Shown here piece after piece: positions 53,919 through 62,475 of a stretch of 64,000 nucleotides of DNA. The notes beneath the pieces were generated by a model that had not been told where the DNA came from, did no database searches, and saw only the letters and a program-made list of their open reading frames with translations. Location: contig NZ_BONY01000042.1 of assembly GCF_016862955.1 (NCBI RefSeq), positions 1 to 64,000 of the forward strand, in the 5' to 3' direction. The DNA is from Rhizocola hellebori. Its GTDB lineage: Bacteria; Actinomycetota; Actinomycetes; Mycobacteriales; Micromonosporaceae. Position 1 is the first letter of the stretch, and each line of letters opens with the position of its first letter. The position numbers and the translations under genes are program-made.

Positions 53919-53956
53919 TTAGGCTAAGGCAAACTATCCGTGTTGGGCTAACCTGA
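53919..53956. promoter_or_regulatory. Two TTRGGCTAA repeats resembling DtxR/IdeR iron boxes
   Basis: TTAGGCTAAGGCAAACTAT at 53919-53937 and GTTGGGCTAACCTGA at 53942-53956. By eye each aligns with 13 of 19 positions of the actinobacterial iron box (TTAGGTTAGGCTAACCTAA), while the second matches 13 of 15 over its core. They could instead be sites of the divergent MarR protein. The CGGGTAACCCG palindrome at 53903-53913 is a further candidate. Confidence 0.45.
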
Positions 53957-53969
53957 CCCCCGGAGTCGA

Positions 53970-56900
53970 ATGATGTTGTTCTTTTCAAGGCTGAGCCTCG
54001 CCAACCGCGGGCTCACCGCACTGATCGCGGTGATCGTCACCGCGTTCGGCCTGTTCGTGATCCCTCAATTGAAGCAGCAGCTGTTCCCCACCCTCGACTT
54101 CCCCGCGGCGTTCGTCTCCGCGCCCTACCCGGGGGCGGCCCCCGAGGTCGTCGCCGCGCAGGTGACCGGGCCCATCGAGAGCGCGCTGCAGGGCACCCCG
54201 GGCTTGGAGCGGATGACGTCCACCTCCGTCGAGGGCATGGCCACCATTCAGGTGGAGTTCGCCTTCGGTACCGAGCTCGACAGCGCCACCTCGAAGATGG
54301 ACCAGGCGCTCAACCGCCTCGCGCTGCCCGATGGCGTCGACCCGCAGGTGTTCGCCTTCCGGACGGACAACTTCCCGGTCGTCATCCTCGGTGCGAGCAA
54401 CACCGGCGAAGAGCGGCAGCTGGCCGACAAGCTCACCAAGGAGGTGCTCCCTGCCCTGCAAGGCATCGAGGGGGTACGCGAGGCGAGCCTGACCGGCAAC
54501 CGCGACCAGCAGCTGGTGATCACCCCCAACCCGGCGAAGCTGGCCGCGGCCGGGCTGGCCGTTCCCGACCTGATGAATGTGCTGCGGGTCAACGGAATCG
54601 CTATACCGGCCGGCGCCGTGCCGCAGGAGGACAAGAGCCTCACGGTCAGCATCGGCACGCCGATCACCACTGTCGCCCAGATCCGCGAGCTGTGGCTGCG
54701 TCCCGCCAGCGGAGCGCCGGTGCAGCTGGGCAGCGTCGCGACCGTGGCCGAGCAGCTGGCCCCGGCCACCGCGATCACCCGCACCAACGGCAAGCCGAGC
54801 CTCGGCGTCATCGTCTTCGCGACCCCCGACGGCAACGCGGTCGGCATCTCGCACGAAATCTCCGACATGCTGCCGCAGCTGCGCGAGAAGCTCGGCGACG
54901 GCGCTGAGCTGACCCCGGTCTTCGACCAGGCGCCCTACGTGGAGAAGTCGATTGAGGGCTTGACCACCGAGGGGCTGCTCGGCCTGCTCATGGCGGTCAT
55001 CGTCATCCTCGTGTTCCTGCTGTCGATCCGCTCCACCATCGTCACCGCGGTGTCGATCCCGCTGTCGGTGGTGGTCGCGCTCATCGCGCTTCAGGTCGGC
55101 GACTACTCGCTCAACGTGCTGACCTTGGGCGCGCTGACCATCGCGATCGGCCGGGTGGTCGACGACTCGATTGTGGTGCTGGAAAACATCAAGCGGCACC
55201 TCGGTTACGGCGAGGACAGGCAGGAGGCGATCCTGACCGCGGTCAAGGAGGTGGCCGGCGCGGTCACCGCGTCGACGCTGACGACTGTCGCGGTCTTCTC
55301 CCCGATCGCGCTTGTCGGTGGCATTGTCGGCGAGCTGTTCTCCAGCTTCGCCATCACGGTGACGGTGGCATTGCTTGCCTCGCTTGCGGTTTCGCTGACC
55401 GTCATCCCGGTGCTGGCCTACTGGTTCCTCAAGACGTCCAACGGCGCCGCGCAGGAGCAGGTGCGCGCCGCGGCCGAGGCCAAGGAGCGCAACAGCCCGC
55501 TGCAGCGCGTCTACGTGCCGATCCTGCAGTTCGCGACCCGGCGGCGCTGGCTGACCATCACCGGGGCGATCGTCGTCTTCATGCTGACCATGGCCAGCGC
55601 GGGGCTGCTGAAGACGAACTTCTTCGACCAGTCCGGCGAAACCACGCTGACCGTCACCCAGACCATGCCGACCGGCACCAGCCTCGCCGCCACCGATGAG
55701 GCCGCCAAGAAGGTCGAAGCCGTGCTGGAAAAGACCGACGGGGTCGACATCTATCAGGTGACCGCGGGTGCCGGCGGCGGGTTCGGCTTCGGCGGCGCCA
55801 GCAATGTCGCCACCTTCAGCATCACCCTCGACGAGGACGCCAAAGCCCTGGACATGCAGGCGTCGCTGCGCGACGAGCTGAAGAAGCTGACCGGCGCCGG
55901 CGAGATCAAGGTGGATGCCGGGCAGGGCGGCGGCGGGTTCTCCGCCAGCGCGCTGCAGGTCATCGTGCAGGCCGACGACGAGGCGACCCTGAAGACCGCC
56001 ACCGAGCAGATCCGCCAAGCGGTTTCCGAGGTGCCCGATGTCAAGGACGTCACCAGCGACCTGACCAAGAGCGCCCCACGGGTACAGGTCACCGTCGACC
56101 GGCAGAAGGCCACCGCGGCCGGCCTCACCGAAGCCCAGGTGGCGCAATCGGTGGCGGCCCTGTTCCGGGGCGCGCCGCTCGGCCAATACACATTGGACGG
56201 TCGCCGCCAGCAGGTGATGCTGACGTTCGGCCTTCCCGCGCCGTCGTCGGTGGACCAGCTCAAGGCGCTGCCGGTGGCCGGGCCGATCACCCTCGGCCAG
56301 ATCGCCACGATCGCCGTGGTGGACGGGCCGACTCAGGTCACCCGGATCGACGGCGAGCGCAGCATCACCGTCAACGGCACGGCAACCGGAAGCAACCTGG
56401 GTAAGACGACCGCCGACCTGACCACCAAGCTGGCCGCGCTCGACCTGCCCGACGGGGCGACCTACACCCTCGGCGGGGCCAGCGCCGACCAGGCCGACGC
56501 CTTCGGCAACCTGGCGCTAGCCGTGCTCGCCGCGATCGCGATCGTCTTCCTGATCATGGCGGCCACCTTCAAGAGCCTGGTACAGCCGCTAATCCTGCTC
56601 ATCTCGGTGCCGTTCGCCGCGACCGGGGCGATCGCCGCCCTGCTGGTGACCGACACCGCGCTGGGTGTGCCCGCCCTCATCGGGGTACTGATGCTGGTCG
56701 GCATCGTGGTGACCAACGCGATCGTGCTCGTGGACCTGATCAACCAGTACCGCGAGCAGGGCGCATCGGTCCAGGAGGCCATCCTCGAGGGCGGCCGGCG
56801 GCGGCTGCGCCCGATCCTGATGACGGCGGTGGCGACCATCTTCGCCCTGCTGCCCATGGCACTGGGCATCACCGGCCAGGGCGGTTTCATCTCCCAGCCG

Positions 56901-57092
56901 CTGGCGGTCGTCGTCATCGGCGGTCTGCTCAGCTCGACCGTGCTGACGCTGATCGTGGTACCCACCCTGTACTCGATCTTCATCGGACGCAAGGAGCGCA
57001 AGGCGGCCAAGCAGGGCGAGACCGGTCAGCCCGAACCGGCCGAGGAATCCGGCTCACAGCCGCTGGGCGAGCCACTTCCGATGCAGCGCTAG
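53970..57092 (+). CDS. RND-type efflux permease (AcrB/HAE1-like)
   Basis: 1040 residues, normal HAE1 length. ATG at 53970 or 53973 after CGGAG. One N-terminal membrane helix (LTALIAVIVTAFGLFVIP), a large extracytoplasmic loop, five helices from about 335, a second loop and the last helices after about 840. The proton-relay Asp pair of transmembrane segment 4 is present in GRVVDDSIVVLENI. No membrane-fusion or outer-membrane partner is nearby, as expected for a Gram-positive (compare Bacillus SwrC). It probably exports a lipophilic or siderophore-like compound; the iron-box-like sites upstream point to the latter. Confidence 0.9.
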   Translation: MMLFFSRLSLANRGLTALIAVIVTAFGLFVIPQLKQQLFPTLDFPAAFVSAPYPGAAPEVVAAQVTGPIESALQGTPGLERMTSTSVEGMATIQVEFAFGTELDSATSKMDQALNRLALPDGVDPQVFAFRTDNFPVVILGASNTGEERQLADKLTKEVLPALQGIEGVREASLTGNRDQQLVITPNPAKLAAAGLAVPDLMNVLRVNGIAIPAGAVPQEDKSLTVSIGTPITTVAQIRELWLRPASGAPVQLGSVATVAEQLAPATAITRTNGKPSLGVIVFATPDGNAVGISHEISDMLPQLREKLGDGAELTPVFDQAPYVEKSIEGLTTEGLLGLLMAVIVILVFLLSIRSTIVTAVSIPLSVVVALIALQVGDYSLNVLTLGALTIAIGRVVDDSIVVLENIKRHLGYGEDRQEAILTAVKEVAGAVTASTLTTVAVFSPIALVGGIVGELFSSFAITVTVALLASLAVSLTVIPVLAYWFLKTSNGAAQEQVRAAAEAKERNSPLQRVYVPILQFATRRRWLTITGAIVVFMLTMASAGLLKTNFFDQSGETTLTVTQTMPTGTSLAATDEAAKKVEAVLEKTDGVDIYQVTAGAGGGFGFGGASNVATFSITLDEDAKALDMQASLRDELKKLTGAGEIKVDAGQGGGGFSASALQVIVQADDEATLKTATEQIRQAVSEVPDVKDVTSDLTKSAPRVQVTVDRQKATAAGLTEAQVAQSVAALFRGAPLGQYTLDGRRQQVMLTFGLPAPSSVDQLKALPVAGPITLGQIATIAVVDGPTQVTRIDGERSITVNGTATGSNLGKTTADLTTKLAALDLPDGATYTLGGASADQADAFGNLALAVLAAIAIVFLIMAATFKSLVQPLILLISVPFAATGAIAALLVTDTALGVPALIGVLMLVGIVVTNAIVLVDLINQYREQGASVQEAILEGGRRRLRPILMTAVATIFALLPMALGITGQGGFISQPLAVVVIGGLLSSTVLTLIVVPTLYSIFIGRKERKAAKQGETGQPEPAEESGSQPLGEPLPMQR

Positions 57093-57107
57093 GTTTCCCA
57101 CCCACGG

Positions 57108-57177
57108 ATGCGCGCAATAGCGGATGCGTGTGGAATCTGGAACATCCAGATTCCACACGCATCGCTATTGCGCGCAT
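57108..57177. terminator. Long near-perfect hairpin, possible terminator or REP-like element
   Basis: Left arm 57108-57140 and right arm 57146-57177 pair over 32 bp with a single bulged G and a five-base AACAT loop. It begins 16 bp after the RND stop, so it can end that transcript, but it is about twice as long as other hairpins here and AT-richer than its surroundings. The remaining gap to 57300 shows nothing else apart from the ribosome site of the next gene. Confidence 0.6.
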
Positions 57178-57300
57178 TCTGCGTTGTCGGCTTTCCTACT
57201 GAGCGTCCTATCGCGACAGTCCAATTCCTGTCATCAAGGTCACTCCCGCAGTGATTCGCGTCTAACTTCGTGGGCATTCGCAATCGGGAGAGGCGGGGTT

Positions 57301-60300
57301 ATGGGCGTGATTTCGGGCCAGGTGGTGGCCGCTACCAGCAAGCGTGCGATACCCGGGCTGGTGGTGGTGGCCACCGCGACGGCCACCCGCAGCACCGGTG
57401 GCCGGGTGCAGGGACGGCACAGACGGCTCGGGTCGGTCTCCACCGACGCGCGGGGCCGATTCGTTCTCGACTACCCGGATGGGGTTTCCATCCCGGCCGA
57501 ACCCGGCGCCGAAGCCGAGGAGACCAGCTGGGACATCACGGTCACCGTGCTCGGGCCGAACACCGCGGACACGACCGTGCTCGCCACCGCGACGCGTTCC
57601 AATGCGGGGCCGCGCGAATCCTTCGTCATCCGCATCCCGGACGCGCAGCTTGAGGCGGCCGGCCTGCCGCCGCGCCGTCCGGTGCGAAAGGACAGACCCA
57701 CCTCCCCCGATCTGGCCCAGCTCGCGGCCGGCAAGCGCAGCCGCCTGGTGGCGCAGCTGGAAACCAGGCGCATGTTGCGCACGGAGGTCGACGCGCGGCT
57801 GGAGACCTTCCTGTCCGGGCTGTCCGAGCCGAGCGCGCAGCGCCGGGTGCGTCCGGGCGAGACTGTTCAGGCCGCAACGGCGCGAGCCGTCTCCGACGGG
57901 GTGCCCGAGGTCGCCGCCAGCCGGGCGCAGGCCTCCGCCGTGATACCCGATGACGAGCTCGACCGGCTGCGAAGCCAATACGGGCCAGGCCTTTCCGACA
58001 TCCCCGAGGCCGAATTGGGCAGGCGCGTCTACCCGCGCAAGCCCAAGCTCACCGCGCCGTTGGTGCGCATCGACCCGATGTGGTGGTGCCGCAAGCTGGT
58101 TCCGGTCAACGATTGTGTCAAGATCCTCGTGCCCGAGGACGAAACCGTGCCCGAGCCGGACCCGCAGCCGGAGCCGGATCCGGGGCCGCAGCCGCCCCAG
58201 CCGGTGCCGGGCGAGATTTCCGATCTGGTGCAGCGGCTCACCGCCACCATGACCTCCCCCGAGCAGAGCGTCCTTTACGGGGTAAGGCCGGGCGTCTCCG
58301 ACGTGCAGGGGGCGGTGGACTCGCTTACGTTGCGCGGCGGGCCGGCCGACACCCCGGCCGTTTACGACTTCGCCAAGCTCACCATCGCCTTCGAGCCGGT
58401 GTGGCAGGAGCTGTTCGACACCAACATGCTCGACACCGGCCGCCAGCTTTACGAGCAGTTCGTCGAGCTGGGGCTGGACCCCAACGCCTACCTGACCGAG
58501 TCCACCTTCACCGGGCCACACCTCAACCTCGACCTCAACCTCAGCGCGGGCAGCGCGACGGTGGTCAACCCGCCGCCCGCCGTCGCGGCCGCCTTCGAGA
58601 TCACCGCGGCCGAATATGGCGCGCTGGTCGCCGCCGGGATGGATGTCAAGATCCAGGAGCTGGCCGACGTGGTCAACGGCGACATCACCGAGGAGGAGAT
58701 CGAGGAGGCCATCCCGTTCGGCGGGCTCTTCGGGCTGGGCGACTGGGACGACGTGAAGAAATACATCGCCAATGCGCGGTCGCAGGGCGAACGGATGATC
58801 GAGTTCGCGCGCTCACAGCTGGCTCAGCCGGACGAGTTCGACCACATGCACTCGCTGCTGGCCGCGTTGAAGAGTCAGCTCAAGCAGCCCTACCGGTTCA
58901 ACGTCTACGCCGCGGACGGGCACGACCGCAGCGTGAACTTCGGTGTGGTGACCACCTTCCGGCAGAAGTGGACGCCTATCGCGTACCAAGTGGGAGAACT
59001 CGTCAAGACGGTGCCCATGGCGCCCAAGGAATCCCGCCGCTACAGCAAGAAACTGACCACCCGCGTCAACCGGGCCGAGCGGGAAGTGCTCAACAGCCTG
59101 GAAACCCGGCGCACCGAGAGCAGCGAGACCGCCCGCATCGAAACCGAAATCGTGCGCAAAGCACAGCAGAAGACCAACTTCGAGACCACGGCCAGTGGCG
59201 GCTTCAACATCGGGGTGGCCAACGCGACCGGCACTGTGTCGGCCGGACACGATGCGGCGCAGGAATCCTCGGAGGCCAAGAAGGAGTTCCGCGAGTCGGT
59301 CTTCAAGGCCGCCGCCGAATACAAGGCCGAGCGAACACTCGAAGTCAATGTCTCGGACTACACCGAATTCGCCGGCGAGGAATTCGGCGAGATCTCCAAC
59401 CCCAACGACGAGATCTCGGTGACCTATCTGTTCTACCAGTTGCAGCGGCGCTACCGGATCGAGGAGAAGCTCTACAAGGTGCAGCCGGTGGTGCTGGTGG
59501 CACAGGAGTTCCCGAAACCGTCCACAATAGACGAAGACTGGATCGTCTCCCACGACTGGATTCTGCGCCGGGTCATCCTCGACGACTCCTTCCTGCCCGC
59601 GATGAACTACCTCGCCAGCAAGGTGGTCGGCGACGAGATGGCGCTGCGCGAGCTTTACCAGAACGTGCAGCAGCAGCGGCGCGTCGTCGACGAGCTCAAG
59701 GAGGAGCTCGTCGCCACCCGCAAGCAGATGGAAAGGCGCTACCGCGCGCTGGAGAAGTCCATCAAGCGCCGCGCCGACGCCATCAACGCCGACGAGAACG
59801 AAGGCTTCATCGAAGAGGTGGCCGAAACCTTCTACGGTGAGGACGACGTTTCGCCCGAGGCGATGAAGGTGATGGAGGACGCCGCCCGCGACGCCTACGA
59901 GCGAGCGGTGAAGGCCGAACGCGATGCGCTCGACCGGTTGCAGCGCGAGACCGGCAACCTCACCGAGCTGACCCAGACCTATGCCCAGCAACTCGGCGAG
60001 CACCTCAACCGCCGCGCGCAGATCTCCCGCCTACAGGTGCACCTGAAGTCCAACATCGTGTACTACATGCAGGCGATCTGGGCCCACGAGCCACCGGACC
60101 AGCGCTACTTCCGGCTGCGCGACGTGCAGGTGCCGCGGCTGGTCGGCACGAAGACCTACTCGATCGAGGTCGATCAGGACGCCATTCCGTTGCCGCCCAC
60201 CTGGACCAAGCCACACAAGCTGGTGGCGAAGGTGGCGATCGACGCCGGCAACCTGCAGTACGACAAGCTGGGGGACGTGGCCGATCTGGACACGCTGTTG

Positions 60301-60801
60301 GGGTACAAGGGAAACTATATGATTTTCCCGCTCAAGCAGGAGAACGCGCTCACCGACTACATGCTGACCCCTTACTACGACCCGTTCAGCGGGCTGCAGG
60401 ATCCGGATCGGCTGGCCGACTGGACATTGCACGAGTTCGCCGACTACGTCTGCTGCATCCGCAAGCACATGTCGAAGTCGAGGTTCGACCGGATCCTGCC
60501 GGGCCTCATCGAAACCTACCGGCGGCTAAGGGAACGGGCGGCCGACGACGGCGAGCTGGTGGTGCCCACCGATTCGCTTTACATCGAGGCGCTGCCGGGC
60601 GCGCATCCGATCCTGGAGGACTTCAAGCTCGTGCACCGGGCCATCGACATCAAGCAGGCGCAGGCGGACGCGCGTTCGGCCGAGCTGGAGAACGTGCGGC
60701 TGGCCGCCCGGCTGCTGGCCGGGGAGAACGAGGATCCCAACGTCGACAAGCGCATCATCATCGACGGGGCCACCCCGATCGTCGTGGACCCGGAGAGCTG
60801 A
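57301..60801 (+). CDS. Unfamiliar 1166-residue multidomain protein
   Basis: The ATG at 57301 is preceded by GGGAGAGGCGGGG. There is no signal peptide and no membrane helix. Residues 1-115 resemble a carboxypeptidase-regulatory/transthyretin-like beta-sandwich (VISGQVVAATSKRAIPGLVV, RGRFVLDYPDG). A basic helical region follows, then a PEPDPQPEPDP-type linker (281-303). About 540-760 alternate charged helices with a Gly/Ala/Thr-rich stretch (ASGGFNIGVANATGTVSAG at about 632-650), a pattern that could be a membrane-inserting or oligomerising segment. About 775-915 is a long coiled coil. The C-terminal 250 residues are alpha/beta. The next gene starts 3 bp later. I do not recognise the family; a structural or delivery role for the downstream nuclease-like protein is inference. 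Confidence 0.6.
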   Translation: MGVISGQVVAATSKRAIPGLVVVATATATRSTGGRVQGRHRRLGSVSTDARGRFVLDYPDGVSIPAEPGAEAEETSWDITVTVLGPNTADTTVLATATRSNAGPRESFVIRIPDAQLEAAGLPPRRPVRKDRPTSPDLAQLAAGKRSRLVAQLETRRMLRTEVDARLETFLSGLSEPSAQRRVRPGETVQAATARAVSDGVPEVAASRAQASAVIPDDELDRLRSQYGPGLSDIPEAELGRRVYPRKPKLTAPLVRIDPMWWCRKLVPVNDCVKILVPEDETVPEPDPQPEPDPGPQPPQPVPGEISDLVQRLTATMTSPEQSVLYGVRPGVSDVQGAVDSLTLRGGPADTPAVYDFAKLTIAFEPVWQELFDTNMLDTGRQLYEQFVELGLDPNAYLTESTFTGPHLNLDLNLSAGSATVVNPPPAVAAAFEITAAEYGALVAAGMDVKIQELADVVNGDITEEEIEEAIPFGGLFGLGDWDDVKKYIANARSQGERMIEFARSQLAQPDEFDHMHSLLAALKSQLKQPYRFNVYAADGHDRSVNFGVVTTFRQKWTPIAYQVGELVKTVPMAPKESRRYSKKLTTRVNRAEREVLNSLETRRTESSETARIETEIVRKAQQKTNFETTASGGFNIGVANATGTVSAGHDAAQESSEAKKEFRESVFKAAAEYKAERTLEVNVSDYTEFAGEEFGEISNPNDEISVTYLFYQLQRRYRIEEKLYKVQPVVLVAQEFPKPSTIDEDWIVSHDWILRRVILDDSFLPAMNYLASKVVGDEMALRELYQNVQQQRRVVDELKEELVATRKQMERRYRALEKSIKRRADAINADENEGFIEEVAETFYGEDDVSPEAMKVMEDAARDAYERAVKAERDALDRLQRETGNLTELTQTYAQQLGEHLNRRAQISRLQVHLKSNIVYYMQAIWAHEPPDQRYFRLRDVQVPRLVGTKTYSIEVDQDAIPLPPTWTKPHKLVAKVAIDAGNLQYDKLGDVADLDTLLGYKGNYMIFPLKQENALTDYMLTPYYDPFSGLQDPDRLADWTLHEFADYVCCIRKHMSKSRFDRILPGLIETYRRLRERAADDGELVVPTDSLYIEALPGAHPILEDFKLVHRAIDIKQAQADARSAELENVRLAARLLAGENEDPNVDKRIIIDGATPIVVDPES

Positions 60802-60804
60802 GCC

Positions 60805-62475
60805 GTGCCGGAGAAGCCGCAGGCGCCCGCGAGAAAGCGGGCCCTGCCGGAGAGCGCGACCGAGTGGGACACCCTGTTCCATGTGGTGAAAATGCGCTAC
60901 GGCATGAAGCCGTCGGCCTTTTTCGAATATATGAACTACTACGAGGCCGACCTGTTCCCGATCCTTTCCAAGTACGGCCTCTGGCGCTGCCCCAACACGA
61001 AAGAGGAGTTGCTCAAGCAGTTCGACGCCACTATCGGGGTGTGGTACCAGGAGCGGCTGAAAAACCGGGCGGAGCAGAACGTCCACCGGGAACTGCCCGA
61101 CGGCTCGTTGTACACCGGCCCGGCCGACGGCTATGACGACGCGGTCATCGAGAAGAAGTGGCAACGCTGGAACCGGACCCTGGACAACATCCGCGGCGGC
61201 GCGGCCGGCACCCTCGGCTATCTGGCGCTCGGCGACGCCGGCTCCGATGCCGGCGCCCTCGTGGATCAGATGGCCGGAGCGGTCTTCACCAACCGGCCCA
61301 GGCGACCGGCGCCCGAGCCGTACAAGCCGACCCCGGCCTACATCGCCCCGGACACCCGAGGCACAGCGAACCGGGGCGTCACGATGCCGCCGGGAGTCAC
61401 GGTCAGGCCCAACCGGGCCGCCAAACCCAAGCCCGCCAAGGAACCCGAGGCACCAGCCGGCCGCGGCTTCGTCACCATTCCCGATCCCTACCTCCAGGAG
61501 CGGCGGAAACCTGCGCCGGCGGAGACGCCGCGTAAGCCTGTTGGGCAAGGCAAGCCGGGCACGCCGGGCACGCCGAGCGAGCCGGTCGCGGCGCTGCCCA
61601 CGCGTCCTGCCGCGCCGCCGGAAGAGACACTGCCCCAACCGAAGGCGAGCACGCCGCCGACAGCCAACTCGGGTCCGCCTCAGGTCACGCCGGTGCCGAA
61701 AGCGCCCGCGGCGGCGGCCAAGCCGGCGAAGCCGCCGCGCGGGCAGGGGCACGCGCCGGACGAGCACGTCAGGCGGTCCAGAGAGTATGTGGCATCCAAG
61801 AAGGGCCGGCTGGAGGACGCCGACGACTCGCTTGCCACCGCGTTCCAGCGCACCGGCAAGGACAAGCCGAACATCATGCACTTGCGCTCCTCGGCCAACG
61901 AGATCGCGCTCATCGAACACCTGCTGTCGGCCGACTTCCGCGGGCCGGTGGTGCGCAAGGCCGACGGCAGCGTGGTACGCCTCACCGTGCAGAAAGTGGT
62001 TGCCCACAAGGCTGCGCAGGGCACCCGTACCCCCGACTTCAGCATTGTCTACAGCGACGGCAGCCGCATCCTGATCGAGGCGACCTCAGTAACCTCCGCC
62101 CCGGCCCGCGGCAAGGAAGCCAAGGCGACCGGCAAGAACCTCTTCGGGCCCACCATGGAACGCGAGCCCACCCTGACGATGGTCGAGGGCCGGCTCGTGG
62201 ACAAGGGGGTGGACACCACGGCGAAACGTTCGCAGCTGGCCTCGCCGCCAAGGGGGCAGACGGCGGGCGGCATGCTCGAGATCGGCATCATGTTCCCCAG
62301 CGCCAACAACGAGGCCTTGTGCAGGCAAGCCATGAACAACAAGGCGAGCACGCTGAGCGCGGTGACCCAGTCGGTCATGTTCCTGTTCCGCATAGCGCCG
62401 CAGCGCGGGCAGCAGGAACGCAAGGTAATCATCTTCGACCGCCAGCCCAACGGCTCCTACGTCGAACGGAACTGA
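60805..62475 (+). CDS. Putative effector: proline-rich linker and possible PD-(D/E)XK nuclease domain
   Basis: 556 residues, GTG start 3 bp after the upstream stop with GGAGAG in its end. An N-terminal helical domain (about 1-150, with VVKMRYGMKPSAFFEYMNYY and LFPILSKYGLW) is followed by a long Pro/Ala/Lys-rich linker (about 165-310). A compact C-terminal domain (about 320-556) has NEIALIEHLL (about 366), TPDFSIVYSDG (about 409) and ILIEATSVTS (about 422), the spacing of a PD-(D/E)XK nuclease with Thr in place of Lys. The N-domain, linker and toxin-like end recall polymorphic effectors. No immunity gene is adjacent; the neighbour on the right is convergent. Function unproven. Confidence 0.55.
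   Translation: MPEKPQAPARKRALPESATEWDTLFHVVKMRYGMKPSAFFEYMNYYEADLFPILSKYGLWRCPNTKEELLKQFDATIGVWYQERLKNRAEQNVHRELPDGSLYTGPADGYDDAVIEKKWQRWNRTLDNIRGGAAGTLGYLALGDAGSDAGALVDQMAGAVFTNRPRRPAPEPYKPTPAYIAPDTRGTANRGVTMPPGVTVRPNRAAKPKPAKEPEAPAGRGFVTIPDPYLQERRKPAPAETPRKPVGQGKPGTPGTPSEPVAALPTRPAAPPEETLPQPKASTPPTANSGPPQVTPVPKAPAAAAKPAKPPRGQGHAPDEHVRRSREYVASKKGRLEDADDSLATAFQRTGKDKPNIMHLRSSANEIALIEHLLSADFRGPVVRKADGSVVRLTVQKVVAHKAAQGTRTPDFSIVYSDGSRILIEATSVTSAPARGKEAKATGKNLFGPTMEREPTLTMVEGRLVDKGVDTTAKRSQLASPPRGQTAGGMLEIGIMFPSANNEALCRQAMNNKASTLSAVTQSVMFLFRIAPQRGQQERKVIIFDRQPNGSYVERN

Noticed and set aside
53985-56186. A 733-codon minus-strand frame opposite the RND pump
   Set aside because: Antisense shadow with an Asp/Arg/His-rich low-complexity translation.
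57124-57300. Upstream extension of the 1166-residue gene
   Set aside because: It would start inside the long hairpin, and the ATG at 57301 has a strong ribosome site.
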